Virus record (IMG/VR): IMGVR_UViG_3300031864_000003
Coordinates: 1 to 50,180 of that record
Reading direction: 5' to 3' (one strand)
From: a virus
Length of the DNA: 50,180 bases
Part shown: positions 15,644 to 23,328 of the stretch, piece by piece
How the letters are laid out: each line of letters starts with the position of its first letter
Numbering within the stretch: position 1 is the first letter of the stretch
Position numbers and translations under genes: made by a program
Notes under the pieces: generated by a model
What the model saw: only the letters and a program-made list of their open reading frames with translations
Told to the model about the DNA's origin: nothing
Databases searched by the model: none

Positions 15644-17131
15644 TTAAAAGCAAAGCCGGCCGCCGAAATACGCAGCAGCATCCGCCGAATCGAGACCCAG
15701 ATACCAACAAAAGGCCCCCGCACTCGAACCATTACCCGCACTCCCACCGAGCAAAGCCACACGCCACCCAGCAGCCTGATAATAGTAATCTGTAATGTAA
15801 GTTGAACTACTACCATCTAAAGCCGAAGGCAAAAATCCTCTTTTAATCTGTTCAAGAGTTGATTGATAAGCATTTGTGCCCTGTGGTAGAGTTATTCCAT
15901 CACCATTTATATCAAGTAATCTCGCATAGGTACTTCCTGTTCCTGTTGCAGTATCATCTGCAAAATCAGTATCAACATTAGATACATAAGGAATCCCACC
16001 GTTTATATTAAAGCCATCTACCCACTTATAAATATTTCCAAAGAAGTTCTCAATGCCACGGTAAGTCATATAAGCATTATTTGTATCCCCACTGACAGAA
16101 TTTGTCCCATTACCATCACTATTAGACTTACCTGTAACACCAATATAACTATCTTTTGTCCAAGTGCCGCCAGATAATTCTGTCCTACCCATACCTATAA
16201 CACTTTGTGAATTCCAAGAAGCATATTCCGTTACATAAAGAAGTTGAATAGCACTTACTAAGTCATAATCCTGTTGTCTCCAACCAGTGCCTCTTTTAGC
16301 AGCAATTAATCTAAACTCAGCCCTTGTTTCATCAACCATTGGACAAAAACCACTAACACTACCAAGTTTATCATTAGCAGTATCAATTACAGTTCCTGAC
16401 CAATTAGTTGCCGCTACACACCCACTATCGATATAAGCGAATACGGAAAAATCATAGCCAACTCCTTCGTAAGCTCCTATATAACGATGATCAACCCAAG
16501 CCCCATTTTTATAGAAAGCAGGATGCCATTCAAAGCCAGGGAGAAGAACAGATGAAATCCACCATTGGTGTTTGTTAGTTACAGCATTATAGGTGTAGCG
16601 ATAAGCAAACTTCTGAATCTCTACCATCACCTGGCCATCAGTACCATCTAGTACAGAGGCCGTTTCTCCTTCCTCTTTTAATGTGCTATCGCTTGCATCA
16701 AGATAATAATTTACCGTCCCGTCATCTGCCACCAAACATCTTCTCATTTTTGCTTGAATAGGAAGATAAGCATTGCCTGGGGAAGCTGCCGCTGCAAAAC
16801 CAGCCAACGAGCCAAGTCTTGTTAAAGTAGGAGAGCTATCATCCTCATCCCATTCCACGCCATAGGCTACTAAGCCTGCTAAGGCTGCTCCCAAGCCCTT
16901 TGCGTTTATTGCCCGAGCTGTATCTGTATATGCAAGAACTTCAGCCAGAGTAGCGATTTCAATAACTCCTTCTGCACTTTCACTTGCAGAATCAGAACTA
17001 TCAATAATTTGGCGTTCTACCCCATCATCAGACATCTTGTAAACTTGACCCCCAGCTTTTGGGTACAGAGCAACCTTATCAGCTGCTGGTGTGCTCGGAG
17101 ATGCCTGTTCTTCTAAAATTGCTTTTCCCAT
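15644..17131 (-). CDS. DGR target adhesin with C-type-lectin/FGE-like variable domain
   Basis: A 495-residue protein (start MGKAILEEQASPSTPAADKV, GAGGGAG site, TAATG overlap with the upstream fibre gene). N-terminal part: phage fibre-like attachment. C-terminal ~300 residues: the fold used by DGR targets, e.g. EWHPAFYKNGAWVDHRYIGA, TRAEFRLIAAKRGTGWRQQD, SAIQLLYVTEYASWNSQSVI, and GWRVALLGGSAGNGSSAGAF near the C-terminus. The last 39 codons are the variable repeat. Such proteins are tail-tip or fibre adhesins whose binding site is diversified to track host receptors. It ends six bases past the repeat. Confidence 0.88.
   Translation of the reverse strand: MGKAILEEQASPSTPAADKVALYPKAGGQVYKMSDDGVERQIIDSSDSASESAEGVIEIATLAEVLAYTDTARAINAKGLGAALAGLVAYGVEWDEDDSSPTLTRLGSLAGFAAAASPGNAYLPIQAKMRRCLVADDGTVNYYLDASDSTLKEEGETASVLDGTDGQVMVEIQKFAYRYTYNAVTNKHQWWISSVLLPGFEWHPAFYKNGAWVDHRYIGAYEGVGYDFSVFAYIDSGCVAATNWSGTVIDTANDKLGSVSGFCPMVDETRAEFRLIAAKRGTGWRQQDYDLVSAIQLLYVTEYASWNSQSVIGMGRTELSGGTWTKDSYIGVTGKSNSDGNGTNSVSGDTNNAYMTYRGIENFFGNIYKWVDGFNINGGIPYVSNVDTDFADDTATGTGSTYARLLDINGDGITLPQGTNAYQSTLEQIKRGFLPSALDGSSSTYITDYYYQAAGWRVALLGGSAGNGSSAGAFCWYLGLDSADAAAYFGGRLCF
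15650..15767 (-). repeat. DGR variable repeat (VR) in the adhesin 3' end
   Basis: This is the 118-bp partner of the template repeat at 15460-15577. It encodes the end of the adhesin's lectin domain. Invariant positions keep the scaffold (AGAF, W, L), while substitutions concentrate at template adenines and give Leu, Gly, Ser, Tyr, Ala and Phe where the template would give Asn, Lys, Ser or Ile. The extent of divergence indicates that diversification has run at least once in this lineage. Confidence 0.92.
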
Positions 17132-18213
17132 TATACGACTCCCTCTATATATATTACTCCATTGCCATTTATTGTCAATACTCCTGTACCCTCCACGATG
17201 TACTGTCCACACTCATCAAAAACTCGAAGATACTCATAATCTTCAATGGCAACCGACTCTCCTGTAGCAATACGGTAACTTATAATCTCGCCGTTCTTAT
17301 CTACATATTTCTTAATGCTCTGTTGTGTGGAAAGTACAGTAGGTGAGTCACTTACCATATCATCCTCATCTTTAACCTGGGTAATGGTGGCTCCACCATC
17401 ATTAAAAGCCAGAGATTTGATATTTGAAAGTTGCTGATCATTCAAATCAAAGGCTGCGGTTGCTTCACCAGATAACAAGGCCAGCATCGCTGCATAATCG
17501 GCAGCTCCGAGCAATGACAGAACATTTGCAGCAGGGTCAACACCATGATATTTCTGTAAAATGGTACTTGCCTTTAAATCTGTACCATCCAGTAATAATC
17601 CCGTGCTTATTGCTGTACCAAATACCGATTCAAGGCATCGAGCGTCTAATTGTGTCTGAATATCTGAAGTCACACCATCCAGATAGTCCATTTCTGCTTG
17701 TATAACACCAGCTCGCCAAGTATTGTCTTCTGCCTCTGTATAATATCTATCATCATGGGTATGAGCTTGAGGTGCATTACTTCCTGTTACATCCGCTCCA
17801 TCTGCTACATTCAATATTGATAAGGCATTGGCTTTTGAAAGAATCTCTGGTACACCTGATCCGGCAGTTGTTCTACCAATAAATGACGCAGTAGCCATAT
17901 TAGCCATCTTTGCGAGAGTCACAGCTGCAGGTGTAATTGTTAATTCAGTTGCCCCTGTAACTTCTCCTGAATGGGTAGCATTGGTAACTTTGTCTGTGTT
18001 AAGAGCAACTGCAGCTATATCCCCATACAAGACATCTGCATCAGCTTTTACAAATGCAGTATGATGGTCAGAAGCACCAATATCATCAAGCTTGGTATGT
18101 GACAATCTGCTTCCTCCACCCAATGCCTCAAGCAATGTAACAACATCACCACCGGTCAATGCTGCACTGTAATAGTCTAACTCATCTGTAAGGAAATTGT
18201 ATTTATAAGGCAT
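17131..18213 (-). CDS. Tail fibre protein
   Basis: A 360-residue protein (MPYKYNFLTDELDYYSAALT...). It has fibre-like repeats: DHHTAFVKADADVLYGDIAA, a histidine motif APQAHTHDDRYYTEAE (a trimeric-fibre metal-binding H-x-H type motif followed by DDRYYTE), and MDYLDGVTSDIQTQLDAR. These are typical of trimeric phage fibres. It directly precedes and overlaps the DGR adhesin gene (TAATG), so it may be the shaft onto which the adhesin is mounted. Confidence 0.75.
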   Translation of the reverse strand: MPYKYNFLTDELDYYSAALTGGDVVTLLEALGGGSRLSHTKLDDIGASDHHTAFVKADADVLYGDIAAVALNTDKVTNATHSGEVTGATELTITPAAVTLAKMANMATASFIGRTTAGSGVPEILSKANALSILNVADGADVTGSNAPQAHTHDDRYYTEAEDNTWRAGVIQAEMDYLDGVTSDIQTQLDARCLESVFGTAISTGLLLDGTDLKASTILQKYHGVDPAANVLSLLGAADYAAMLALLSGEATAAFDLNDQQLSNIKSLAFNDGGATITQVKDEDDMVSDSPTVLSTQQSIKKYVDKNGEIISYRIATGESVAIEDYEYLRVFDECGQYIVEGTGVLTINGNGVIYIEGVV

Positions 18214-18216
18214 ATC

Positions 18217-18648
18217 TTATCCCCAAGCCAACCCTGCATTATTACTCCAAGCGCCAACAAGCGGCCCTTCAATTCTTGTACAGTCATTACCAACCCATGT
18301 GTACTTCCATATATACCAAGTAGTTGCATTAACAGCTGCTTTGTGAGTAGTATTAAATCCCTTATACACTAAGTCTCCCCCCGAATACTCAAGCCTTTGG
18401 TCTTTCCAGTAATCATTAGCAAGCAGCTTCTCAACATCGCCCATTGTAACTGTTAAGTCACCCGTGAGCTCCAGGGTTGGCTGCTTCATACGCTCCCAAT
18501 CAAGAGTATCAGGATTCCATATCCAACTCTGAACATGCAATACTTCCGTGTCCAAATCAACCTTTATACCTCTGACAATCCCATCATCGTCCTGATAGGA
18601 CAATACCGGGCTTTCTCTCCCAATTGTATTTTTATATACTTTAGTCAT
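18217..18648 (-). CDS. Hypothetical fibre-region protein
   Basis: A 143-residue beta-rich protein (MTKVYKNTIGRESPVLSYQD ... ending NNAGLAWG) with WNPDTLDWERMKQPTLELTG in the centre. The W.W.P.T..W pattern is common in phage virion proteins of fibre modules. It precedes the fibre gene with a three-base gap. AGAAGGAAA sets the ATG. No other motif. Confidence 0.5.
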   Translation of the reverse strand: MTKVYKNTIGRESPVLSYQDDDGIVRGIKVDLDTEVLHVQSWIWNPDTLDWERMKQPTLELTGDLTVTMGDVEKLLANDYWKDQRLEYSGGDLVYKGFNTTHKAAVNATTWYIWKYTWVGNDCTRIEGPLVGAWSNNAGLAWG

Positions 18649-18689
18649 TTTCCTTCTTCTTTACTATGCTAGAACCAATATCCGTGGGC

Positions 18690-18824
18690 CTATAACATGA
18701 AATCCGTTATTGCAGCAAAATCATCCCTCTTTATACCCCAAGCAGCAACAGGGTTCCCATCAGAGGCAAAGAAACGGAAATATCGATGCTTTGAGATTGG
18801 CAAATATTTTGCTGTAAAGGTCAT
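18690..18824 (-). pseudogene. Truncated third copy of the 131-residue module joined to a foreign tail
   Basis: The first 29 codons (MTFTAKYLPISKHRYFRFFA, SDGNPVAAW) are identical at DNA level to 13978-14373. The frame then runs into GIKRDDFAAITDFML and stops at TAG (18690-18692). In the next frame the downstream bases encode GFHVIGPRILVLA, which looks like the end of another protein. So this is a recombination joint between the module's start and the tail of a second gene, now frameshifted. It could still be translated as a 44-residue peptide. Confidence 0.55.
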
Positions 18825-18827
18825 TGA
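18738..18827 (-). repeat. 90-bp perfect direct repeat of 14287-14376
   Basis: Bases 18738-18827 equal 14287-14376 with no mismatch, covering the ATG and first 29 codons of the 131-residue module. Perfect identity between a full gene and a truncated copy suggests a recent duplication or a recombination joint in the fibre region. Confidence 0.9.
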
Positions 18828-18844
18828 TTTCTCCTTCTAATTAA

Positions 18845-19288
18845 TTAATAAAAATGATATCTTAACGCGACTCGTGCTGTTGCCCCTCCTGTTTCACACT
18901 TTATGCGATAGTAAACAGTTTCTCCCGCTGGTATCTTTAAACTTCTTCTTCTACCCTGTTGAACAGTGTCTAACTGCACAGTCGCTGCTACAAATCTGCC
19001 ACGCATGACAATAACGTTTGATGCACCATAACTTATCTCCAAAACAAAAACTTTATCTTTAACGGAGGCATCTTCTACCTGAATAGTACTTATATGTCCT
19101 GAATTAGTAGCAAATTTGGAGGATAGTGTAACAGCATTATTATCTACTATCTCTGCCCATGCCCCAAAAGTATCATTCCCTCCAGGAGCAGTGAAAGTGA
19201 CTGTCTCATTTGAATCCTCAGGAAAATAGTTTGATAAATGAGTATTCTCAAGTAACAACTCGTTTAATTTGCCTATTATATCTATCAC
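18845..19288 (-). CDS. Hypothetical beta-rich virion protein
   Basis: A 147-residue protein with a GTG start (19286-19288) preceded by GGAG. The sequence is beta-rich: GNDTFGAWAEIVDNNAVTLS, LEISYGASNVIVMRGRFVAA, ending ARVALRYHFY. Terminal aromatic strands and the GETVYYRIKCETGGA segment resemble virion accessory proteins. It lies between fibre genes. Function unknown. Confidence 0.5.
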   Translation of the reverse strand: MIDIIGKLNELLLENTHLSNYFPEDSNETVTFTAPGGNDTFGAWAEIVDNNAVTLSSKFATNSGHISTIQVEDASVKDKVFVLEISYGASNVIVMRGRFVAATVQLDTVQQGRRRSLKIPAGETVYYRIKCETGGATARVALRYHFY

Positions 19289-19291
19289 TTC

Positions 19292-20818
19292 TCACACTCC
19301 AAAAAAATGACGTTCTGTTTCAAATATATTCAGCCATTCAGCGGCCACTAATGCACGATTCCATATTCTTGGTCGCCATATAGACCCTTTAAAGTAATTT
19401 TGAGTTTTACAAAACCGAACACCAATGACCAAATCTCGTGTACAAGTCTCTGGGTCTTCAATCACTCCAGTGGTGACAAGGGACACTCCGTTTCTATAAT
19501 GTTGAGCAAATACCCCAGCTCGACTAATACCTATAAGATGCCATGTATCCTGAACCCAGGCGGAAGAATAGCAACCTGATCTTAAAGCAACCCCTCCTGC
19601 ATGATGCACACGAAATGTTAAATACCAATTTGGGGTTTGATACAAATAAAGCTCCCACCCACTATCATCAACTTGATATCTCCCGATAATAATTTGAGAA
19701 TCAACCCCATTTCTCCAATTTACCCAAACTCCAATACTAAAATCACCAGTTGTAAAATCTAAATCAGCACAATCCGCATTGGCCAATTCAAGGTATTCAC
19801 TTGCCCCGTCAAGTCTTACTGAATTCAAAGTCGGTCCATCTACCCCACCAGTCATCCTAACTCTCACATTGCCAACAGTTCCTTCAAAATCAACATCTCC
19901 TTTTATTTTTAAATGATCTGCATCTGTAGCAATAATATATTCAGAAAAACTCCCCCCTGTTGCCCTACTTGTACAATTAGTCGAGCCAAATTCAATTTGA
20001 ACCGCCCCGGCCCCTCTTGTAACAACATATTCTATAAGATAGCTTCTCAGGGCTACCGCAACACATCCTACCTGTTCAAGTATCGATTCTGCTGCTTGGT
20101 ATCCAGACCAACTTGCCTGATTCGTCAAAACACCTGCAGTTGCCATTGGGCCAAGACTATCACCAGTATCGGTCCATTCATCAAAAGTTACTTCATCAAC
20201 AATTACATTTCTTATGTAAAAAACATCAGGCGGCGGAGTGTCATCCTCAAATGACGGATCAGTACCATCTAATGCAAAAAAAGTTAGCGTAGATCCTTGA
20301 GCTATATGATAACTATCAAAATTAGTCCATGCACCTATTGTGTTTTCTATTGAAAAAGCAACACCAATCCAAGGCCAAATACCATCAAGATGACTATTTG
20401 CTGCTGGAATAAAATAATCAAACCTTGTCCGATAAGTTTTCCCCGGTGTATAAAGAACCTTGGCTATAGTATGTATTTCATTGGCTGCACTGAGAGTACA
20501 TCTTAAATTATTATCTTCTCCATCAATACCATCTATATCTCCATCAATAGTACCACCAGAGACGGAGAACCCATCAAGATCCTCATCCCCTCCAACATCC
20601 GGGTTGCTAAAATCAGAAGTATAAGAGTTGACCTCAGTGACATCCTCAAAATTCCCATCAGTTACCGGGTCTTCACTATCCCATATCGGGGCATTGATAA
20701 GAAGAACATCCTGGTGATGTGGTTTTGCCTGATCCCGTGTTATTGCCCCCACACCTTCATAAAAAGGCAGGTCTAACAGGATATCTTCATATTCAGGTCT
20801 TTTATCATAACCTATCAT
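19292..20818 (-). CDS. LamG/concanavalin-domain fibre protein
   Basis: A 508-residue protein. Residues ~335-500 are a laminin-G-like lectin domain: SVRLDGASEYLELANADCAD, TTGDFSIGVWVNWRNG, LIGISRAGVFAQHYRNGVSL, GSIWRPRIWNRAL, the usual order of LamG strands. The first ~300 residues have a PLPFYEGVGA-like opening and a carbohydrate-binding-like beta region (SNPDVGGDEDLDGFSVSGGT). It is a probable glycan-binding tail fibre or adhesin. The start overlaps the upstream stop (ATGA). Confidence 0.75.
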   Translation of the reverse strand: MIGYDKRPEYEDILLDLPFYEGVGAITRDQAKPHHQDVLLINAPIWDSEDPVTDGNFEDVTEVNSYTSDFSNPDVGGDEDLDGFSVSGGTIDGDIDGIDGEDNNLRCTLSAANEIHTIAKVLYTPGKTYRTRFDYFIPAANSHLDGIWPWIGVAFSIENTIGAWTNFDSYHIAQGSTLTFFALDGTDPSFEDDTPPPDVFYIRNVIVDEVTFDEWTDTGDSLGPMATAGVLTNQASWSGYQAAESILEQVGCVAVALRSYLIEYVVTRGAGAVQIEFGSTNCTSRATGGSFSEYIIATDADHLKIKGDVDFEGTVGNVRVRMTGGVDGPTLNSVRLDGASEYLELANADCADLDFTTGDFSIGVWVNWRNGVDSQIIIGRYQVDDSGWELYLYQTPNWYLTFRVHHAGGVALRSGCYSSAWVQDTWHLIGISRAGVFAQHYRNGVSLVTTGVIEDPETCTRDLVIGVRFCKTQNYFKGSIWRPRIWNRALVAAEWLNIFETERHFFGV

Positions 20819-21345
20819 ATCTTATAAATAGCCTCATAATCATAATCTTTGTTTGCTCCTACCGTCTTTTCCATTGTCACCTTCACCCCAAACCTATTGT
20901 CCTTCAAAAGAATACTCTTCAATAACGGATCTTGAACCCCGACAAGGGAAGTTTCATCTGTTTTAACGAGAGCCCCTCCTGTCTTTATCCGATAATATTC
21001 CCGCACAACTACTGTCTCAGCAGCAGTCTGGTTTGTGAAATCAAGTTGAACTAATCTTGGAGAGAAAACCCCGGCAGGAGCATTATGGACATAGACGTTC
21101 TGCTCGGTCCCGTCAGTAGTTATTGTGCCCCCGGTCTCTGTCAGCACTAAAAGCCCCGTCAGAAAACTGGCACAAGATGCATAAACCTTTTTGATGATAG
21201 CAACAATCGAGGTCGTATTGGAAGGAATAGCGGCAGCATCAGTCTTATTTCCAATAACATCAGAAGACAGAATATTATCAACGGAATCCGCAACAGGAAC
21301 AAGCCACTGATCTCCAAGTTGGACAGCATTAATAGTAATCGCCAT
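20815..21345 (-). CDS. Hypothetical virion protein
   Basis: A 176-residue protein (MAITINAVQLGDQWLVPVAD ... ending DYDYEAIYKI). Beta-rich and acidic with no TM or catalytic motif. It shares its operon position with fibre genes and has a GGAGAGTG ribosome site. A baseplate or fibre-associated role is only positional. Confidence 0.5.
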   Translation of the reverse strand: MAITINAVQLGDQWLVPVADSVDNILSSDVIGNKTDAAAIPSNTTSIVAIIKKVYASCASFLTGLLVLTETGGTITTDGTEQNVYVHNAPAGVFSPRLVQLDFTNQTAAETVVVREYYRIKTGGALVKTDETSLVGVQDPLLKSILLKDNRFGVKVTMEKTVGANKDYDYEAIYKI

Positions 21346-21356
21346 TTCACTCTCCG

Positions 21357-21563
21357 TTAAAATAGCTTAAAAAATAGAATCTTCTTAATCTTGTCTATTA
21401 CCTTTTCAAAAACTGTCTGAGAATAAACAGACTCACCTTCCAACTCAAAACTTTCAATTGAATCAAATGCAGGGGGTGCTTCAAAAAAGAACTTTTGAAA
21501 AACCCCATTCACCTGCAAACAGTTTCCTGCCGGGTCAATGCAATTTAAAATTGTCCTATTCAT
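21357..21563 (-). CDS. Small hypothetical protein
   Basis: A 68-residue protein (MNRTILNCIDPAGNCLQVNG ... KIKKILFFKLF). Its ATG overlaps the stop of the 131-residue module copy 2 (TAATG), so it is coupled to it. Two cysteines near the N-terminus and a basic, hydrophobic C-terminus are visible. Function unknown. Confidence 0.5.
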   Translation of the reverse strand: MNRTILNCIDPAGNCLQVNGVFQKFFFEAPPAFDSIESFELEGESVYSQTVFEKVIDKIKKILFFKLF

Positions 21564-21958
21564 TACCCCACCTGTTGAGTTATTGCCCAGCCAGTGATTT
21601 CCAGCCCATAAGTGTTCGCTGCTGACATATTCATAGCAATAGACAAAGTATCACCTGGGTGAAAGAAACGGGGAGGGTCTGCTTGATAAAGTAGATCATG
21701 GACGCCAAGCATAGCCTGGGAAATTATGATTTCATTATATGCACTATCAATATGATGAGAAAGGGTAACAACAAAGCTCACAATAGAAATATGTACCGTG
21801 GACAAATGAAGCCGGATTTTGTCTAATATGAAAGCATACGAAGGATCAAACTGTTCGTCTAGAACACTATCCCAGACAGCAATAGGATTCCCGTCAGTAG
21901 CAAAAAATGAAAAATATCTATGTTTAGAAACAGGAAGGTATTTAGATATGAAACTCAT
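21563..21958 (-). CDS. 131-residue structural module, copy 2
   Basis: A full-length paralogue of 13978-14373, starting MSFISKYLPVSKHRYFSFFA. It keeps the same motifs with scattered substitutions, so it is an older duplicate than the 90-bp identical fragment at 18738. It is the first gene after the second copy of the 42-bp promoter-like repeat, and so may head a late fibre operon. AAAGGAG precedes the ATG. Structural role inferred. Confidence 0.6.
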   Translation of the reverse strand: MSFISKYLPVSKHRYFSFFATDGNPIAVWDSVLDEQFDPSYAFILDKIRLHLSTVHISIVSFVVTLSHHIDSAYNEIIISQAMLGVHDLLYQADPPRFFHPGDTLSIAMNMSAANTYGLEITGWAITQQVG

Positions 21959-21982
21959 GCCATTAACTCCTTTTCCTTTTTC

Positions 21983-22024
21983 CCTTTATTAATTATATCG
22001 GTAAAAACCTGAAAAAGTTAAAAT
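21983..22024 (-). promoter_or_regulatory. 42-bp repeat copy 2, candidate phage promoter
   Basis: Identical to 8061-8102. On the minus strand: TTAACT, 18-base spacer, TATAAT, ending 25 bases upstream of the 131-residue module's ATG. The upstream end overlaps the last codons of the sigma-like gene. It would start transcription of the fibre block. Confidence 0.6.
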
Positions 22025-22575
22025 CTATTAAAACTAAACTCCTCTCCAAACTCCTCAACAATTATCTTTTTGAGATTAGTAATCATCAAACTTACATTCT
22101 GTATTGTGCACCCTCTCCAATTGGCAATCTCCCTCATCAAATAACCATCAACCAAATAGGCAAACAAATCCTCAACTTCACCTTTTCTCGTTCGCTGGCC
22201 CTTATTTTGCTCAATAAAAGACAAGAGCCTGTGAACCAGATCCTTATTACAAATTGTTTGCTCTATCCCATCAGAAGACAGTTCAAGGGAATTGATGAAA
22301 TCTTCAACTCTAAGATCCCCCCAATTTGAGGATTTCTCCTTTCTGATAAAATCCAACACTGCAAACCTAACCTTTTTAGCAATCCAAGTTTTTAATGATG
22401 CCCCTACAGAACCATCATAATTATCAATTGCCCTGATCATAACCTCAACAGCAATAGACATACAGTCCTCAAAAAGATGAAAAGCACAATTCTTACTCCA
22501 ACAGACATTGAAAGCAACCCCTCTTGCGAAAGAAAAGTGTTCCAGAATCAGGGCTTGGCGCTTTTGACTATTCAT
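22018..22575 (-). CDS. Sigma-70-family-like protein (late region)
   Basis: A 185-residue protein. The segment FEDCMSIAVEVMIRAIDNYD followed by GASLKTWIAKKVRFAVLDFI is the sigma region-2 pattern (DL.QE....L..A...YD...G..F.TY.......A..D..RK). The C-terminal MREIANWRGCTIQNVSLMIT resembles a region-4 helix-turn-helix. I chose the ATG at 22573-22575 (MNSQ) with AGAGGAGG upstream. It could redirect polymerase to phage promoters such as the adjacent 42-bp repeat; this is inference. Confidence 0.65.
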   Translation of the reverse strand: MNSQKRQALILEHFSFARGVAFNVCWSKNCAFHLFEDCMSIAVEVMIRAIDNYDGSVGASLKTWIAKKVRFAVLDFIRKEKSSNWGDLRVEDFINSLELSSDGIEQTICNKDLVHRLLSFIEQNKGQRTRKGEVEDLFAYLVDGYLMREIANWRGCTIQNVSLMITNLKKIIVEEFGEEFSFNRF

Positions 22576-22589
22576 TTTGACCTCCTCTT

Positions 22590-23237
22590 TCAAGAGACCA
22601 GTTTGCCAACCTTAGAAACCATATCAAGTAATTTGCTTTGATCAAACCCGTTTGAAATCTTTGCCTGGGTGTTCTTGTCCGCAGATCTGGCAATAGTGTA
22701 GCCAGTATAGGAAGTCATAAAAGCTCCCCACAGGGTTGCCCCTTGCCATAGAATCATGCTAGTAATAAGCTCCAGCAACGATTTGTCAATTTTAAAAATA
22801 GCCATAACACAAACAAGAACAGGGGAGCCAATGGTGTAGCCTACGCTCACTTTGCCAAGCAAAGCCATCATCTTGGGGCGGGCCTGGCGGACAACAGGGT
22901 CGTCGCTCAATAGAGCTGTCCTGATAACATCTCTTCCTCCGGCCACATCATCATAATCCAGTTTCTTATCCTTGTACCCCAATTCAGCCAGTTCAACTTT
23001 AGTCTCAGAAGCAATCCTTTGTTGCTCAATTTGTTGTTCCGGGGATAAAGGCTGTTTAGCAACCTCTCCAATGCCTTCTGTTACCATCTTCAAACCAGTA
23101 TTAATCTTCTCCCCTGTACTGCCCCCAACCAATTCAGCTACTGCAGATGCCCCCTTTAAAACCGGACCAATGCCTGGAATAAAACTGGCAGCAACCTTAG
23201 CCGCCTTCCCTAATGTCTTTAAAATGTCAAAGCTCAT
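22590..23237 (-). CDS. Holin of the 3-TM type
   Basis: A 215-residue protein matching the Holin_3TMs type: an N-terminal glycine/alanine hydrophobic stretch (VAASFIPGIGPVLKGASAVA), a hydrophilic middle (PLSPEQQIEQQRIA), the RDVIRTALLSDDPVVRQARP segment, then VSVGYTIGSPVLVCVMAIFK and a last membrane segment (ILWQGATLWGAFMTSYTGY). It is expected to permeabilise the inner membrane for lysozyme release. It sits far from the lysozyme gene, next to the large terminase. AAAGGAG ribosome site. Confidence 0.75.
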   Translation of the reverse strand: MSFDILKTLGKAAKVAASFIPGIGPVLKGASAVAELVGGSTGEKINTGLKMVTEGIGEVAKQPLSPEQQIEQQRIASETKVELAELGYKDKKLDYDDVAGGRDVIRTALLSDDPVVRQARPKMMALLGKVSVGYTIGSPVLVCVMAIFKIDKSLLELITSMILWQGATLWGAFMTSYTGYTIARSADKNTQAKISNGFDQSKLLDMVSKVGKLVS

Positions 23238-23280
23238 GGTATTTTCTCCTTTCCTATTATAGGTAGACCTTTAAGGCCAT

Positions 23281-23310
23281 TTCATTGATCCTCATTGATC
23301 CTCATTGATC
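23281..23310. repeat. Three tandem copies of a 10-bp unit
   Basis: The unit CTCATTGATC is repeated three times (first copy begins T instead of C) in the 91-base gap between the large terminase and holin genes. It may be a slippage-prone intergenic sequence or a protein-binding array. No promoter hexamers are evident beside it. Confidence 0.7.
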
Positions 23311-23328
23311 GTAGCCTACTTCTACCCC

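Noticed and set aside
15601-15816. ORFs on both strands across the variable repeat
   Set aside because: They are shadows of the adhesin 3' end; low-complexity composition follows from the repeat.
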